Notes: generated by a model not told the origin, from the letters alone. A DNA stretch of 64,000 nt from Raphanus sativus (GCF_000801105.2 NC_079514.1:9672001-9736000); one strand, 5' to 3'. Counted from the first letter of the stretch, positions 24,400 through 36,501 are shown. Program-made: numbers and translations.

Positions 24400-24975
24400 C
24401 TACAGTCTTTTGAGGACCAAAACTCCACATCCAATGCCGAGAAAAGTTGCTATGGAGACTCCAAAAACGCCCGAAAGAATCCCTGGGACGACAAGAGAGG
24501 TCCATCCTTTAGCGGTCGCCATGGCGCAAGCAGTGGTTGGACCTCCTATGTTAGCGTTTGATGCAAGAAGCAGTAGTTTCATGTCGATACAGAACAGCTT
24601 CCCCAGAATCAAAGTCATTGCAAGATGAGCCATTACTTGAATTACAGCAAAGAGGAAGATGCTTGTGGCAGTGTTGATTACATTCCATACACTCCCTGTA
24701 GCTCCTAGAATCGTGAAAAAATACCTGAACAAATACAAAGATTCAGAGATGAAAGATGGTTTGTAATGGATTAGAGTCTAATAAAAGGAAATACCTGCAT
24801 GAGAAGGAGAGAGATGGTTTCAGCAGAAGGTGCTAGAGAGTTGAAGAAACCAGGGAAAGAAGTAGCCAAGACGACGGTGATGGCTGTAACAGCAGGAATC
24901 ATGCCTCCTTGGATCCTCAATAGCTTTGTTCTTGGCCTCAGCTTTGTTATCCTTAGTCATGTCAACATCTGTCAG
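24400..24975 (-). pseudogene. DUF819 membrane protein, 3' fragment (last two exons only)
   Basis: Close paralogue of the complete gene at 37658-39768. The last exon (24400 to about 24725) still reads GATGSVWNVINTATSIFLFA through GVLVLKRL and stop. The preceding exon (about 24796-24975) has lost about 84 bp relative to the full copy (after AATAGCT). Exons 1-4 are missing: the sequence is broken in the equivalent of intron 4 by a LINE, and beyond the LINE only upstream intergenic similarity resumes. It follows TPS21 copy 1 in the same relative position as the full gene follows TPS21 copy 2, so it is the decayed half of a segmental duplication. Confidence 0.85.
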
Positions 24976-25176
24976 AGGACCACATAGAATTTGAGTAGGA
25001 AGTGTTTCTGCTTATATTTGAATGTAACCGCAACCAGAAATTGACAATGATTCAATAATGTAAAAAACTATAAAAGTATTGAAGTAGGTCTATTTTGTAG
25101 GAGCTCAAACCAAGTAGCTTTTTTTTTTTGCTAAATTGTAAATATCATATATATGAAGAAAGATTTTACACAAGCA

Positions 25177-26375
25177 GGGAAGACGACGTATTTCCACACC
25201 GGAACTTCCATATAGTAATAAATGTACACAATCTTTCAATCTCGTCCTAATTACACACAATTCAAATATATAAACCTATTACTCCCTAGTCAAAAAGATC
25301 GAATCCCGTTTCCACGCAAAGTTTAAAAGATGAACTAAAACCAACAAATAACGGTTTAAATTTGGTTTGGTATTTTTTTTGTTTTAAAACTTAACCAATT
25401 ACAATATGAAACCAATTTATTTAACCAGAGATATTATTTAACCGACTTGAAACCAATGGAGTACCTGATTAGGATCTGATTATGTTTCTTAACCAAATAA
25501 TTTTAAAAAATAATAATCCAGATCCGAAAATCTATTAACCCAGATAGAAATCTAGGTTAAGATCACAAAATTATGTGTTCCAGTTTCACAGATCAAAAGA
25601 GAAAGTAAAGTTTGAGAGAGAAAACTAAACTCAAAAAGAGAAAATGGCGGATATACAATATACTATCTGCAGAGATATATATATTCGCAGAAAAGCAGTA
25701 GAGAAGATGAAGTTTATTAACAGAGACGTAGGGTAGTAGTTATATATATTTACTTTGTTGTCTTAAAATGAAGGTGCGTAGGCTGGTGGTTAATGCTTTA
25801 GAGTAAAATATGGCGGGTCACGAGTTCGATCCAGCGGAAACATGTTTTTTTTTAATTTAAGGAATTTACAATGACGATTTTGCCTTTATCTTCAACCTTC
25901 TCTGCGATTTACAGACCTTATATTCCACATTTTAACTCATTTTTCACGATTTACAGTGGGTTAGATGATCCATTAGAAGCTCTGGATGTGGTATTTGATG
26001 ACCCAGGCACACCAATTCCGATCTGTGGAGACTTAAAACAATCAAAATTTTAAACTTGATCTTAGGGTTCTTCATGTATTCTTTTGGGGATTTTAAAATG
26101 ATTAATAGGGGACTGGGTCGGGTTTGGTATATGGATATTGGTTTGGATCGAGATTTCAATTCAATTCTGAAACCAATTGATACCAACTGGTTTAATATTG
26201 CCTTAAACCATTAAAACCAGCTCAAATCTTCGGTTGTGTGGAAACGAGTTTCGATCTTTTGATTAGGGAGTAATACGTTTATATATTTGAATTGTGTGCA
26301 ATTAAGACGAGGTGGAAAGATTGTGTACATTTATTACTATATGGAAGTTCTGGTGTGAAAATACGTCGTCTTCCC
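25177..26375. mobile_element. Mutator-like element (non-autonomous MULE)
   Basis: 1199 bp with terminal inverted repeats of about 140 bp (25177-25317 and 26235-26375), ends GGGAAGACGACGTATTT and complement. Flanked by a perfect 9-bp target duplication ACACAAGCA (25168-25176 and 26376-26384), the size made by Mutator transposases. The interior has no transposase; it is AT-rich and carries a SINE-like unit. Confidence 0.9.
25765..25857 (+). mobile_element. tRNA-derived SINE-like unit inside the MULE
   Basis: GCGTAGGCTGGTGGTTAATG resembles box A, CACGAGTTCGATCCAG contains a good box B, and a T run follows (25845-25854). No clear target duplication was found. Confidence 0.45.
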
Positions 26376-26985
26376 ACACAAGCAAGATCTATTGTTTGAC
26401 ACATCTTGGCAAAAAAGATTAAAAACAAGATGAATCAAAAACATCCAAAGAATTGGACAGCATTGGCTTAAGCAGTTATCGAATCCATAGAACCATGAGG
26501 GAGTCAAAATGTTTCCTGGAATTTTTTGCAGAAATAATGTTCCTCATCTCCCTGTCAATACTCCTGAACACAGTAGATGATGGCAGTGTAGCATTGTTGT
26601 GAATCAGGTTATTACGTTGTTTCCAAATGTGAAAGACCAGTGCTTGAGTGGCCAGCTTCCTGAGCAGGATCAAGTAGCTCTGTTTAGTAATTGGTAAAAC
26701 TGTTAGCTAATAGCCGCTGATACGTGGCACAACGTGTACTGATGCATGCGTGAAGAAGCTGATCCAGGTCAGAACAATGTGGTACTTTCTTTTTGAATCC
26801 GTAATCAATAGATTGGGTTCCGATATACTTGGCTTACATAAATATCAAGTTGTAAACGGTAGAGAATGGGCCTGTTTTATATCTGTTGTGCGTGCCCATT
26901 TGGGCTTTATAAATTAACTTGGTCGACAAAAGAAAAAAATGCCGTCGGATACAGTTAGGAGTCCATTTATAGAATTTATAATATA

Positions 26986-27030
26986 CTAGATACTGACCCG
27001 CCCTTTCAAAGGGCGGATATATTTTTTGTT
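26986..27030 (-). mobile_element. Helitron 3' terminus (minus strand), 5' end not found
   Basis: Reads CTAG then 6 bases and GACCCGCCCTTTCAAAGGGCGG, the mirror of a Helitron 3' hairpin plus CTAG end, preceded by A. A degenerate second terminus (CTCACCTTTTTAAAGGACGG) occurs at about 27436, so 27.0-28.3 kb is probably Helitron-derived. No coding. Confidence 0.65.
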
Positions 27031-27436
27031 TTAATTTTCTTTAAAGAAATTTAATGTTATATTTGTATTTTTTGTAATTATATTTGTATTTTTCTTTGTA
27101 ATCATATCTGTATATTATTTGTGTATATTTTAAAAAAATATTAGTAAAAGTTTTGATAGTTGTATTGAATTTGTGATGTTACATAATTATAAATTTGTAC
27201 CCAGTATTTTGAAACCCGATCTGTACCAGCAGTTGAACCGATAAGCTCAGTGATTCGGTATATAATCTGATTTGAATTTTAAGAAAAATCATTATTTATT
27301 CATCCAATAAAACTCACGAAAACCCGTTAAAACCCGTAATCCGGCTATCAGTTGAACTAATTCGTAAGTTTTAGTTATTAACCTTTTTCATTTTTAGTTA
27401 TAGTATTATAATATGTTTGTATTCTAATTAGGAAGT

Positions 27437-28340
27437 TCTGACTCACCTTTTTAAAGGACGGATATATTTTTTGTTTTACATATTTTATTTAGAAATTTAA
27501 TTTGTATATTTATGTTTTTCTTTGTAATCATATTTGGGTAAAATATATTTTTTAAAAAAATATTAATAAGATGTTTTGATAATTGTATTAAATTTTTGAT
27601 GTTGCATGATTAAACACTTTGTACCATAGCCATTTTACACATTACTTTTGTAATTTATTCCTAAAAAGTTATTAACTTTTTTACAAATAACAAAATATTT
27701 TTACAATTTTGTTTAATAAACAAATAGTAATTAAATATATAAAATTATATGTTTTCATTAAATTTTCGTGGTATATAATGAAATAACGTTATTATGATAT
27801 ATAATAATTTGTCATGTAATTAAAAATAGGTTTTGTAAATTTTGAACCAATGTAAATGGAAAGACACACTTTAGTTATGTCATCTTATGCCATTTGTTTT
27901 TTAATTTACACGTAACTTTTTCAAACCTTATACCTAGTTGGTTGTTATTATAGTATATGGTTTTTTAGTTATGACTCAAGCACGTAGAAATATAACATAT
28001 ATAATTAATAATTTGAGATGATGGAGGAATATATAATGATCGGAGTGAAAGTAGGAACAGTTTTTTTTTAAAAAACAATTATTAAAGAATTGGTTTCCTA
28101 TAATTATGGAAAAAAAACAGAGTAAATAAATGAAAAATAAAACCAATTATGTAAAATGTTTTATATTGGTTGGTAAAATTTTCTAAATCGTTAGATATAT
28201 AGGTAGTTTAGTTGGTCTTTTTTTCATTTCTCATTTTACCCTTAATGAGCTTTTAAATATTAGGCAAATCTATAATGGCATGAAAAGTAATATTCCAAGG
28301 AAAAGTAAGGGTAAATCCAAAAAAAGGATCCTGATTTAAT
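27437..28340. other. AT-rich transposon-like DNA, no gene
   Basis: Repeats phrases found at 27.0-27.2 kb (TATATTTTTTGTTTTA, TTTGTAATCATATTTG). Best read as Helitron-derived filler; ends not resolved. Confidence 0.4.
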
Positions 28341-28409
28341 TATATTGATTTCAAGGCTTACGGACCAGGTTCAGTGGCCCATTTAGGCCCACTAAAGAGG
28401 ATAGAGTTG

Positions 28410-29040
28410 TCCGATTCCCGCTTCAGAACCGGAATCGGAATCTTGTGGAAGCTTACAGAATCTCGATTCTAAAACGTTTCCAAAATATTCTTTTTAAAAA
28501 CACGTTGGAAGTTTACGATTCCGTTTTGGAATCACACTTCCATTTTATTTTAAAATCCATTGTCATAATTCATAAAAATATAAAATTATAGTTTTTAGTT
28601 TATATAAAATCCAAATTTTAATAGTAATGAATTAAAAAGAGTAGAAATATACAAATATTAAAAACTAATACTATAAATTATCTCTATGCATTGAATTTTT
28701 TATTAAAGATATAGCACATATTCAAATATATTATGTCAACAAATTTATGAAATTTTTAAAATAATTAATATCATAATTTATTTAAACTTAATTTATGTGT
28801 ATTTTTATAGTTTTAATATGAAATCATTTCAAAATTATTATAAATTAATAAATGCTTTATTTTAAATTTAAATAATATGATTTTTAGTTCTAAATTATAT
28901 AAAATTTCTTATATTTTAATATATATATATATATATACACGCTTCCAACACATACCCGCTTCCTAATTTTTTAAAAATTTCGCTTCTGCGCTTCCATACG
29001 TTTCCGCTTCCACGTACCCGCTTCCGTTTCCATTGTAACG
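28410..29040. mobile_element. Insertion with 8-bp duplication (hAT-like), 631 bp
   Basis: Flanked by TAGAGTTG at 28402-28409 and 29041-29048. A second copy of the flanking sequence without the insert is present at about 43719-43800. Ends are TCCGATTCCCGC and TTGTAACG with many internal CGCTTCC motifs near the right end. No strong terminal inverted repeat, so the hAT assignment rests mainly on the 8-bp duplication. Confidence 0.65.
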
Positions 29041-29429
29041 TAGAGTTGAACTTGTCTAGGAAGACAGAGACGAGCATCGGTAGCTTTACAAGAGGATAGA
29101 GTTAAACTTGCCTCATGATTTTTTTTTACGGGAATTATTTATATTAATAATCAAAAGTAACATGGCAGAACTCACAACTCCTAATATTTTTTTTTTGGTT
29201 TTAGTAATTTGCAAGCCCTCAAGAAAATGATGTCCCGCTGTCGGGAAATAGAAGTGACGATCTCGTCAGAAAGGATATCAGGAACGTGCATTTATTGAAA
29301 CTTACAAGTCTTGAAGAGTATAAAATGAATTTTAACCATGAATAACAGTTAGTAGTAACAGTGTGCAGTTAAAGAACAACATGTGCTAAGAATATTTTCG
29401 ATATATTTTTAAAACAACAACCACAAAAA

Positions 29430-29840
29430 CAAAGTTTGGTACATGGTAGATAATTGACGCATGCTTAAATTGTGAAGCACTCGTCTGATTCTGTATCTAT
29501 GTAGAGCACCATTGCCTTGGTAAGCTTTTGGATCTATATGTGAATAAGTTCTTCCTTCGTTGTAATGATATGATATATCAATTTCAACATTCAATTTGTA
29601 CACCATTTTGTTGGAAAAAACCATATGTGATGGACATTCGAAAAGAATAAAATAGAAGGGATACTTCTCAAAAATAAAATGAACTTGAAGAAACCCTAAA
29701 CCTGGCTTCAAATTTTAAGTTACAAAATAAAATAAAATAAATAAACTTGAAGAAGATCTGGTTGAGCAATGTACCTGATAAATGGTTTAGATTGTTGTAG
29801 TTGTCAATGTAGAAAAGCCGATGCTCATGAGTTTTGTTTT
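29430..29840. repeat. Local dispersed module, copy 4
   Basis: Most complete copy: CGTCTGATTCTGTATC, CACCATTGCCTTGGTAAGC, TTCGTTGTAATGATATGATA, TGTACACCATTTTGTTGG, AAGAAGATCTGGTTGAGCAA and AGCCGATGCTCATGAG in the same order as 20270-20600. The minus-strand frame (29409-29711) is not conserved in the other copies. Confidence 0.6.
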
Positions 29841-30166
29841 CTCAAACTACAAGTTACAGAAAAGTATAAGAAAATAGGAACTTATCAAATTATCTATTTT
29901 GGATATGTATTTCAAGTTTATATTTTTAATTTTATTTATATTAATTATGTTGATAACTTAAAATGTTATATATACTTCATGCATATATATGTTAAATTCC
30001 TCTTATAAAAGAACATATCAAAATACTAAATTTATTTTCTGAAAGCCAACTTCCATCTCTTTCTTATTTTTCAAAAGTATACTCACCCACTTCTAACCTT
30101 TAGAATAAGTGCATTTAATATAAATTCAAAAGTCCAGATTTCTCTAAATATGAATATGAGTTTGCA

Positions 30167-30171
<5 letters not shown>

Positions 30172-30227
<56 letters not shown>
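30172..30227. repeat. (TA)n microsatellite
   Basis: About 56 bp of perfect TA. Similar tracts at 18908-18942, 36502-36554 and 46138-46160. Confidence 0.95.
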
Positions 30228-30934
30228 CATGTTATAATAAACAAATCATTATAAATTTTGCTATTCATATTACTGTGTGCAATCAGTAATATAAAGCATT
30301 ATACACATTGTCCGGAAGTTGAAGAAACATTGGCTTCCAGCTTTTGATTTTATAATTTAGTTTCGGCCCTATTTTTCATTAAATTATCTTTGGTCTACTG
30401 CCATGTCTCAAGTTTAATCACAAGACTGCCTTTTTCAATTTTGCTTCTTCTAAATAATGGATTAAATGCTGCAAATAATACTTCGTTATATTGCTTTTTC
30501 TGGGTCAAAACTTTGTTATGTACTACTACTAACTATGGTTTTATTCTTGGCAAAATTTCAATTCTACCACGAACGAGTTTGATATCACTTTTCAAATTTA
30601 GTATTAATGAATGACTATTTTTATAAATACTATAAATTTGTGATAGAGCAACAATAAGCTAATTTTAAAAAAATATTTATAGAACATTTATAAAATCAAT
30701 CTCAACCCTTAATAACAAATCGTAAACAATAATCAATAAAAAACTAAATCCAAAGGTTATTAACTTTTTTATTGCTAATGTTTTTGAAAAGTGTTAACTA
30801 ACTTATAGTATTTTTAACAATTTCTCTCTATTTATTCTTTGCTTTGTAATGCAAATTGTTTTTTATAAGCTTGAATCAAATAAAACTTCTAAGTGGTCAT
30901 TGTCCACTAGTGCTTAACAAAAAACTTCAACTCT

Positions 30935-31076
30935 CGAATATTCTTTGTTTCCTCTGAGATTCACATGGAGAAAATGGTTATTCATCTGTGGAATAATAAG
31001 AACACCGAATATTCTTTGTTTCCCCTGAGATTCACATGGAGAAAATGGTTATTCATCTGTGGAATAATAAGAACAC
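30935..31076 (+). repeat. 71-bp tandem duplication
   Basis: Two copies beginning CGAATATTCTTTGTTTCC (30935 and 31006), differing by about one base, so recent. Confidence 0.9.
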
Positions 31077-31104
31077 TGAACAATACAGTAAAATGACATC
31101 ATAA

Positions 31105-31475
31105 CAACCACAAATAACAAAGTTTCGTACATGGTAGAGAATTGGCGCATGCCTAAATTGTGAAGCACCCTTCTAATCTGTATCTAGAGCACCATTGGCT
31201 TGGCAAACTTTTGGAGCTATATGCATGCAAGTTCTTTCTTCGCTGTAGTGATATATATAGAGAAATTGCTCCACACACAACTTATCTCCTGATTAACTCA
31301 ATACCCTAAATCTCATCTCATGGCACTTTGGTTGATAGTCACCAAACTTGTTCCATCATGGATAGTTTGTTAATTTGATCATTATTTTTGGGTTTCAAGC
31401 CAATTGACTCTATAATATATCAATTTCAACCTTTATAGAACATTTTACTAGGAAAAACATTCTTGATGAACATAT
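31105..31475. repeat. Local dispersed module, copy 5, split by extra sequence
   Basis: First half at 31115-31255 (GGTAGAGAATTGGCGCATGC, CACCATTGGCTTGGCAA) and second half at 31415-31475 (ATATCAATTTCAACCTTT, CATATTCGAAAAGAAC), with about 160 bp of unrelated sequence between. Confidence 0.55.
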
Positions 31476-32159
31476 TCGAAAAGAACAAAAGGCTGCTTTC
31501 AAATATGGTTTAAATTTATGTTTCAAACATGATTTAAATTTTATAGTCAAACATAAAAGTAAATTCACTTTTTAATTTTTCATTTACCTTATTCATCTTA
31601 ATTTTTTTTACTATTTAACAAAAGTAACATCACTTTTACTTATTTTTTTGGAAATTGTTGTTAACCTATATCCTCGTCTTCATCATTTATTTGCACAATT
31701 ACGATCATCATCAATATACCAACTACCATTAATAATAAAAAACATCAAGTTCTAAATGCATTTAAAAATTGAAAGGTACATTTTTACATACATATTTTAT
31801 ACCCACAATTTATTTCTTTTTTTCTTTCTCTCTCATTTCATCCCAAAACCCTAACTTTTTATTCAAAATTTATAAGCTTATTGGAGTTATTTAAGCACAT
31901 GATTATTTGTCAAGAACGAGTGAAAACTTTCATTAAAAAGTTACGTGTGCTTGGAGAAACTAAACATGAATCTCACAAGAATTTTTATTTTGTTTTTTGC
32001 AGATCTGTTTCGGAAAGAAGATTTCTCTAGAATTCTTTTCCATCGAAAAGACTTCTGATTAATTCGTAAATTAATTTACAGTTGACTAGTTTGTGTGTTT
32101 TTGTAAATTTCTGGTTGCTGTTACATTCTAATATAATCAGAATCACTTCCTCCTCAAAC

Positions 32160-32240
32160 TATAAGTGGTCCTCTGACAGATGTCTGACATGAGTAAGAAT
32201 GACAAAGCTGAGGCCAAGAACAGAGTGGTTAAGAATTAAT
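32160..32240 (+). pseudogene. Third, inverted fragment of the DUF819 gene (start of exon 5)
   Basis: Reads TGGTCCTCTGACAG/ATGT then AATGACAAAGCTGAGGCCAA and GAACAGAGTGGTT, matching the acceptor and first ~55 bases of exon 5 of the full gene (38297 downward), but on the plus strand. The TGGTCCTCTGACAG flank is closer to the broken copy near 24975, so it may derive from that one. Too short to function. Confidence 0.7.
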
Positions 32241-32733
32241 TATCTTTTCATTTATTTTTAATTTTTATTATTATTAATTATCAAAATATAATTCAATTTT
32301 TATACATCCCAAATAATTTTTTTTGTCATCACATCCCAAATAATTAAAAATTAAAATTTAAAATATGAATAAATTTTTAATATATAGTTGAAATATTAAA
32401 TAATCAAAATTTATATATTTGAATTTTTAATATATAGTTTAAATATTAAATAATCATTAATGATGAAAACTATGCAAAGATCTCGATCGGGTTTGATTTC
32501 CTGTCAAACAACCTTTCCGTCACAGTTTAGTCTTCTAGCTCCATCTGGAGAAGCCATGGCTCTAAATTTATGCAGGCGTGAGAGAGATTCTTACCCACTT
32601 CATTTTCAGAACGCAAACTTTCTGAAAAGTTATTTATCAAATCAAACTACATTTATTCATAATCTTAGGAGATGTATTCAATTTAACATTTGATGTGATT
32701 TGGTTTTTAATAGAGTTAAGTTACAGAGATTTA

Positions 32734-33388
32734 GGGGGGATGTATTCAACCGATAGTTTCAGGTGATTTTTATTAAAATGACAAATTCACTGTTATTCAA
32801 ACATGAATTTTAAAAACTCATTTAAAATCCACTGTTATTGAACTTAGCATTTCGTAAAGTACTCTAAAATCCATTGTTATTAAAAATATTTTAAGTTGTG
32901 GAGTTTTTAAAGTTTTGAGGTGATTTTAGGGTGTTTGGATGGAGTTTCTTAGTTAAAAAAATTAAAACTCAAATCCCATTGTTTTAGGTGATATTCTAGA
33001 GTACTTTAACAAAAATCACCTAAATCTCTGCAACTTATTAAAATCATCTAAAACTCTATTAAAACCAAATCACATCAAATATTAATTGAATACATCTTCC
33101 TAGGTGATTTTTGTTAAAGTACTCTTGAATATCACCTAAAACAATGAGATTTGAGTTTTATTTTTTTTTAACTAAGAAACTCCATCCAACACCCTAAAAT
33201 CACCTCAAAACTTTAAATCTCCACAACTTAAAATATTTTTAATAACAGTGGATTTTAAAGCACTTTACGAAATGCCAAGTTCAATAACAGTGGATTTAAA
33301 TGAGTTTTTTAAAATTCATGTTTGAATAACAGTGAATTTGTCATTTTAATACAAATCACCTGAAAACTATCGGTTGAATACACCCTCC
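32734..33388. mobile_element. Foldback/Harbinger-type element, 655 bp
   Basis: Two arms of about 280 bp are inverted copies (left GGGGGGATGTATTCAACCG, right complement GGAGGGTGTATTCAACCG) flanked by TTA (32731-32733, 33389-33391), the PIF/Harbinger target. The central spacer (about 33020-33100) is itself the complement of the sequence just outside the left end (32665-32730), so two related elements are nested or recombined. No coding. Confidence 0.75.
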
Positions 33389-33685
33389 TTAGACTAATTT
33401 TTTAGATAGACCAACTAAAGGATAACTCTCTAACTCATGTTCTCGTTTCGGCCTGGATCCATAAATCGATGGGGTTAATTTGCTCAACGTCGGACTTGTC
33501 GGGCTGGATTCTGATTACAAATGTAAAGATCGAAGGTTTTTTTATAAATCGAAGAGATTTGCTCATCCCTATTCTGATTACATCTCTACCGTCTAGCCAA
33601 AAAATATGAAGAGTGTTTTTAGAATATTCTTTTTTTTTTTTTAAGATTATTCTCAACAATTAAGGAAACATAATTTGCTGCTATG

Positions 33686-33883
33686 CAGGGGCGGACGGAC
33701 GTTATGCGGTACGGGGTCACGTGCCCCCTACTGTTTCTAAATTTTTTTTCAAGTATTTGGATTAATTTGTTTAACTTTTTTATAATTTAGTGGAAAAATA
33801 GTAGAAGTGTCCCCAATAATTGTTTTTTTATGTTTCTCTTAGTGTTGTGCCCCCAACTTAAAATGTTTTTAGATCCGTCCCTG
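33686..33883. mobile_element. hAT-type MITE, 198 bp
   Basis: Ends CAGGGGCGGACG and AGATCCGTCCCTG, perfect 8-bp target duplication CTGCTATG (33678-33685, 33884-33891). Relative of the MITE at 16424. Confidence 0.9.
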
Positions 33884-35264
33884 CTGCTATGTCCCGGTCG
33901 AAATTAGTGGGGCAACTTCTAACCAGATTCACATGTTAAACGTATGGAGCGAAAAATGCCATTTTGTCAACTAGCGATATCTAATATCTATCATGGAATT
34001 CCTACGTACGTTAACTAATTCATTAAACGGACCACTAGTTATTGTTGTCGACTATCCTAAAAGCCAAAAATGGCTTTTCGTTTCCATGGTGGAAGATTTA
34101 ATCATGCTTAAATGGTGAACAAAAATGCCTTCTTTTAATGGTTGTAAGTTATATTAGATTAACGAGAATATTTTAACAAAATTTTAAATTTGTATTATGT
34201 TTAGCTATTTTTTGATAATATATAGTTATACAATTAGAAGTGTAAAATATGTTAACCATTATATATGTAAAGAGCTCACTCGTTTTGGTAAAGCATTCTG
34301 AACCACAAGTGATTGCTAACGTAAACATGAGCATGGGGAGTGTAGTCCACCGTCCGCTAGCTGATTTTTCAGCAAACATTGGGAAGATCTCTTAACTCAT
34401 TTCTCAAAGTCTGAGCTTGTAAGTATATTCTCTCATATCTTTCAAATTCAAGCATTACATTTATAACATGCATTGGCATCCTCAGTCTATTGTGAGTTGA
34501 TTCACTCATGCGTTCATATTCTTCCACTTCCATACAGGGGAGTACTGATTCGTTAAAAGAAAAGCATATTACTCTGAAGGAGGCTGTCAAGGAATCGTTT
34601 ATGGTCTCAAAAGTGAATCCCATAGAGAACATCAAGTTCATCGACGCTCTATGTCGCCTTGGTGTCTCCTATCACTTTGAGATAGACATCATAGAGCAAT
34701 TGGGAAATTTATTTGATAGCCCTGATTTTAATCCTTTGATACGACATGATGAATGCGATTTATACACTGTTGGGTTGCTTTTCCAAGTTTTCAGGCAATT
34801 TGGGTTCAAGCTTTCTGCTGGTAATTATTTAAATTTTATACTATTTTCAAGTAAAATATATAAATGAAATACACTGAAAACTTTGGATTATTTTCATTTA
34901 ACCCAACTAAAATTTATACTCTCAAGATGTGTTTGAGAAGTTCAAGGGCGGGGATGGGAAGTTTAAAGGAGACTTAGTGGCAGATGCAACCGGTATATTA
35001 AGCTTGTATGAAGCTTCACAATGGAACACTCATGGAGAATATATTATGGACGAAGCTCTCGCTTTTTCAAGCTGTCATTTAAAAGAAATCTCTTTTCAAT
35101 CTATCCCCTATCACCTGGCCGTACGCATCAACAATGCTCTAATTAAGGCATCCTTACCACAAAGGCACTCAAGGATAGAAACGAGGAGATATATATATCA
35201 TACTACGAGGCAGAAGAGAAGCGTGACGCAGTTTTACTTGAGTTTGCAAAGATAGATTTTATTA

Positions 35265-35469
35265 GAGCAACGTTATCGGGCGGGACCATTTTGAGTCCTT
35301 ACAACTAAAAAAGCAGAGGAAGCATGACACACAGTAAGGACGACACATCAAAGACTATTAAGGACGTTCCTTATATAAGGACTTTTTTCCTTGGTCCCCC
35401 TCGGTTTTGATGATCAGTGGTCCCTCCCCCCCTTAAGGACGCAGCAAGGACGACGCGATAATGTTGCTC
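35265..35469. mobile_element. PIF/Harbinger (Tourist-like) MITE in TPS21 copy 2 exon 3
   Basis: Terminal inverted repeats GAGCAACGTTATCG and CGATAATGTTGCTC (one mismatch in 14) and a TTA duplication (35262-35264, 35470-35472). The intact exon of copy 1 (GATTTTAATATGCTCC) gives the empty site. Internal AAGGAC motifs resemble the element at 39817. Confidence 0.92.
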
Positions 35470-36495
35470 TTATGCTCCAAAGGTTGCACCGCACAGAGCT
35501 TGCTTGCGTAACAAGGTAACTATATGAGCGGCTCAACGCATGTAAAAGTATGTGTAGCATGAAGTTGATCATCTCTTTTTCTTTTTCCCATTACATTTCA
35601 GGTGGTACGAAAAAATGAAAATCAAATCTAAAGTAACGTACACAAGACATCGAATAGCAGAGGCGTACTTGTGGTCATTTGGCGCATATTTCGAGCCCCA
35701 ATATTCTCAAGCACGAGTTAGAACAGCTATTGCACTAATCATATTCACAATTCTTGATGATACGTATGATGCGTATGGCACAATGAAGGAGCTTGAGATT
35801 TTCACAGATGCAATGGAAAAGTACTCCATTTGCAAAAAATATTAAAAATACAAACCATGTACTATAGATCTTTAATTTTCATATATGGCTATGACTTATA
35901 TGATATGGATGGCTTTAATAGGTGGCTTCCCGCTCCGCCTAACACGATACCTGAGAGCATGAAGTACGTGTACCGTATCATGGTAGATTTCTATGACAAA
36001 CTTGAAGAGGAACTTGAGAACGAAGGAAGGTCAGGCTGTGGCTTCCATCTTAAGAAATCAGTTAAGACCGCAAGAAGTATATATATATATATATATATTG
36101 GTTTATTAAATGTTCAAATTCATGATTTTGGTTTAAATGATAAATTCATACCAGATTTTCTTGTTTATAAATCTAATAAATTATTTACAATCAGTTGAAG
36201 ACAACGGCGAATGGATATATGAAAGAGGCAAAGTGGTTGAAAGAAAATTACACTGCTACATTTGACGAGTATAAAGAGAATGCGATATTGTCTTCCGGTT
36301 ACTATCCCTTGTTTGCAATGACATTCGCGGGAATGGGAGATGTCGCAAATCTTGATGCTTTTGAATGGTTAAGCTCAAACCCTAAAATTAGGGTAGCTTC
36401 CGAGATAATCAGTCGATTCACAGATGACATTTCTAGCTACGAGGTGAACAACTAATATTTTCTTATAACAAATTTTGTTAAACAAACGTGAATTA

Positions 36496-36501
<6 letters not shown>

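Larger units (their letters stand above)
25120..26670 (-). mobile_element. 5'-truncated LINE, later interrupted by a MULE
   Basis: Flanked by the direct repeat CAAGTAGCT (25111-25119 and 26671-26679). A T run at 25119-25129 is the poly(A) tail of a minus-strand element. At the far end, 26476-26670 encodes a reverse-transcriptase-associated C-terminus (HIWKQRNNLIHNNATLPSST, then FRSIDREMRNIISAKNSRK), as in plant L1-type LINEs. Removing the inner MULE and its duplicated target leaves about 343 bp. The paralogous segment near 38345-38365 (GAAGTAGCTCTACTTAGTAATT) shows the uninterrupted site. Confidence 0.85.

Noticed and set aside
26476..26673. Independent small gene
   Set aside because: The sequence is the C-terminal end of a LINE reverse transcriptase and lies within a defined insertion with target duplications.
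29409..29711. 100-residue minus-strand ORF
   Set aside because: Overlaps the local dispersed module; the frame is not kept in the other copies.
30083..30268. Small Ile/Tyr-rich ORF (and 36375-36563)
   Set aside because: Translation of (TA)n microsatellites.
32460..32693. 77-residue ORF beginning MMKTMQRSRSG
   Set aside because: No recognisable family, runs into the foldback element; insufficient support for a gene.
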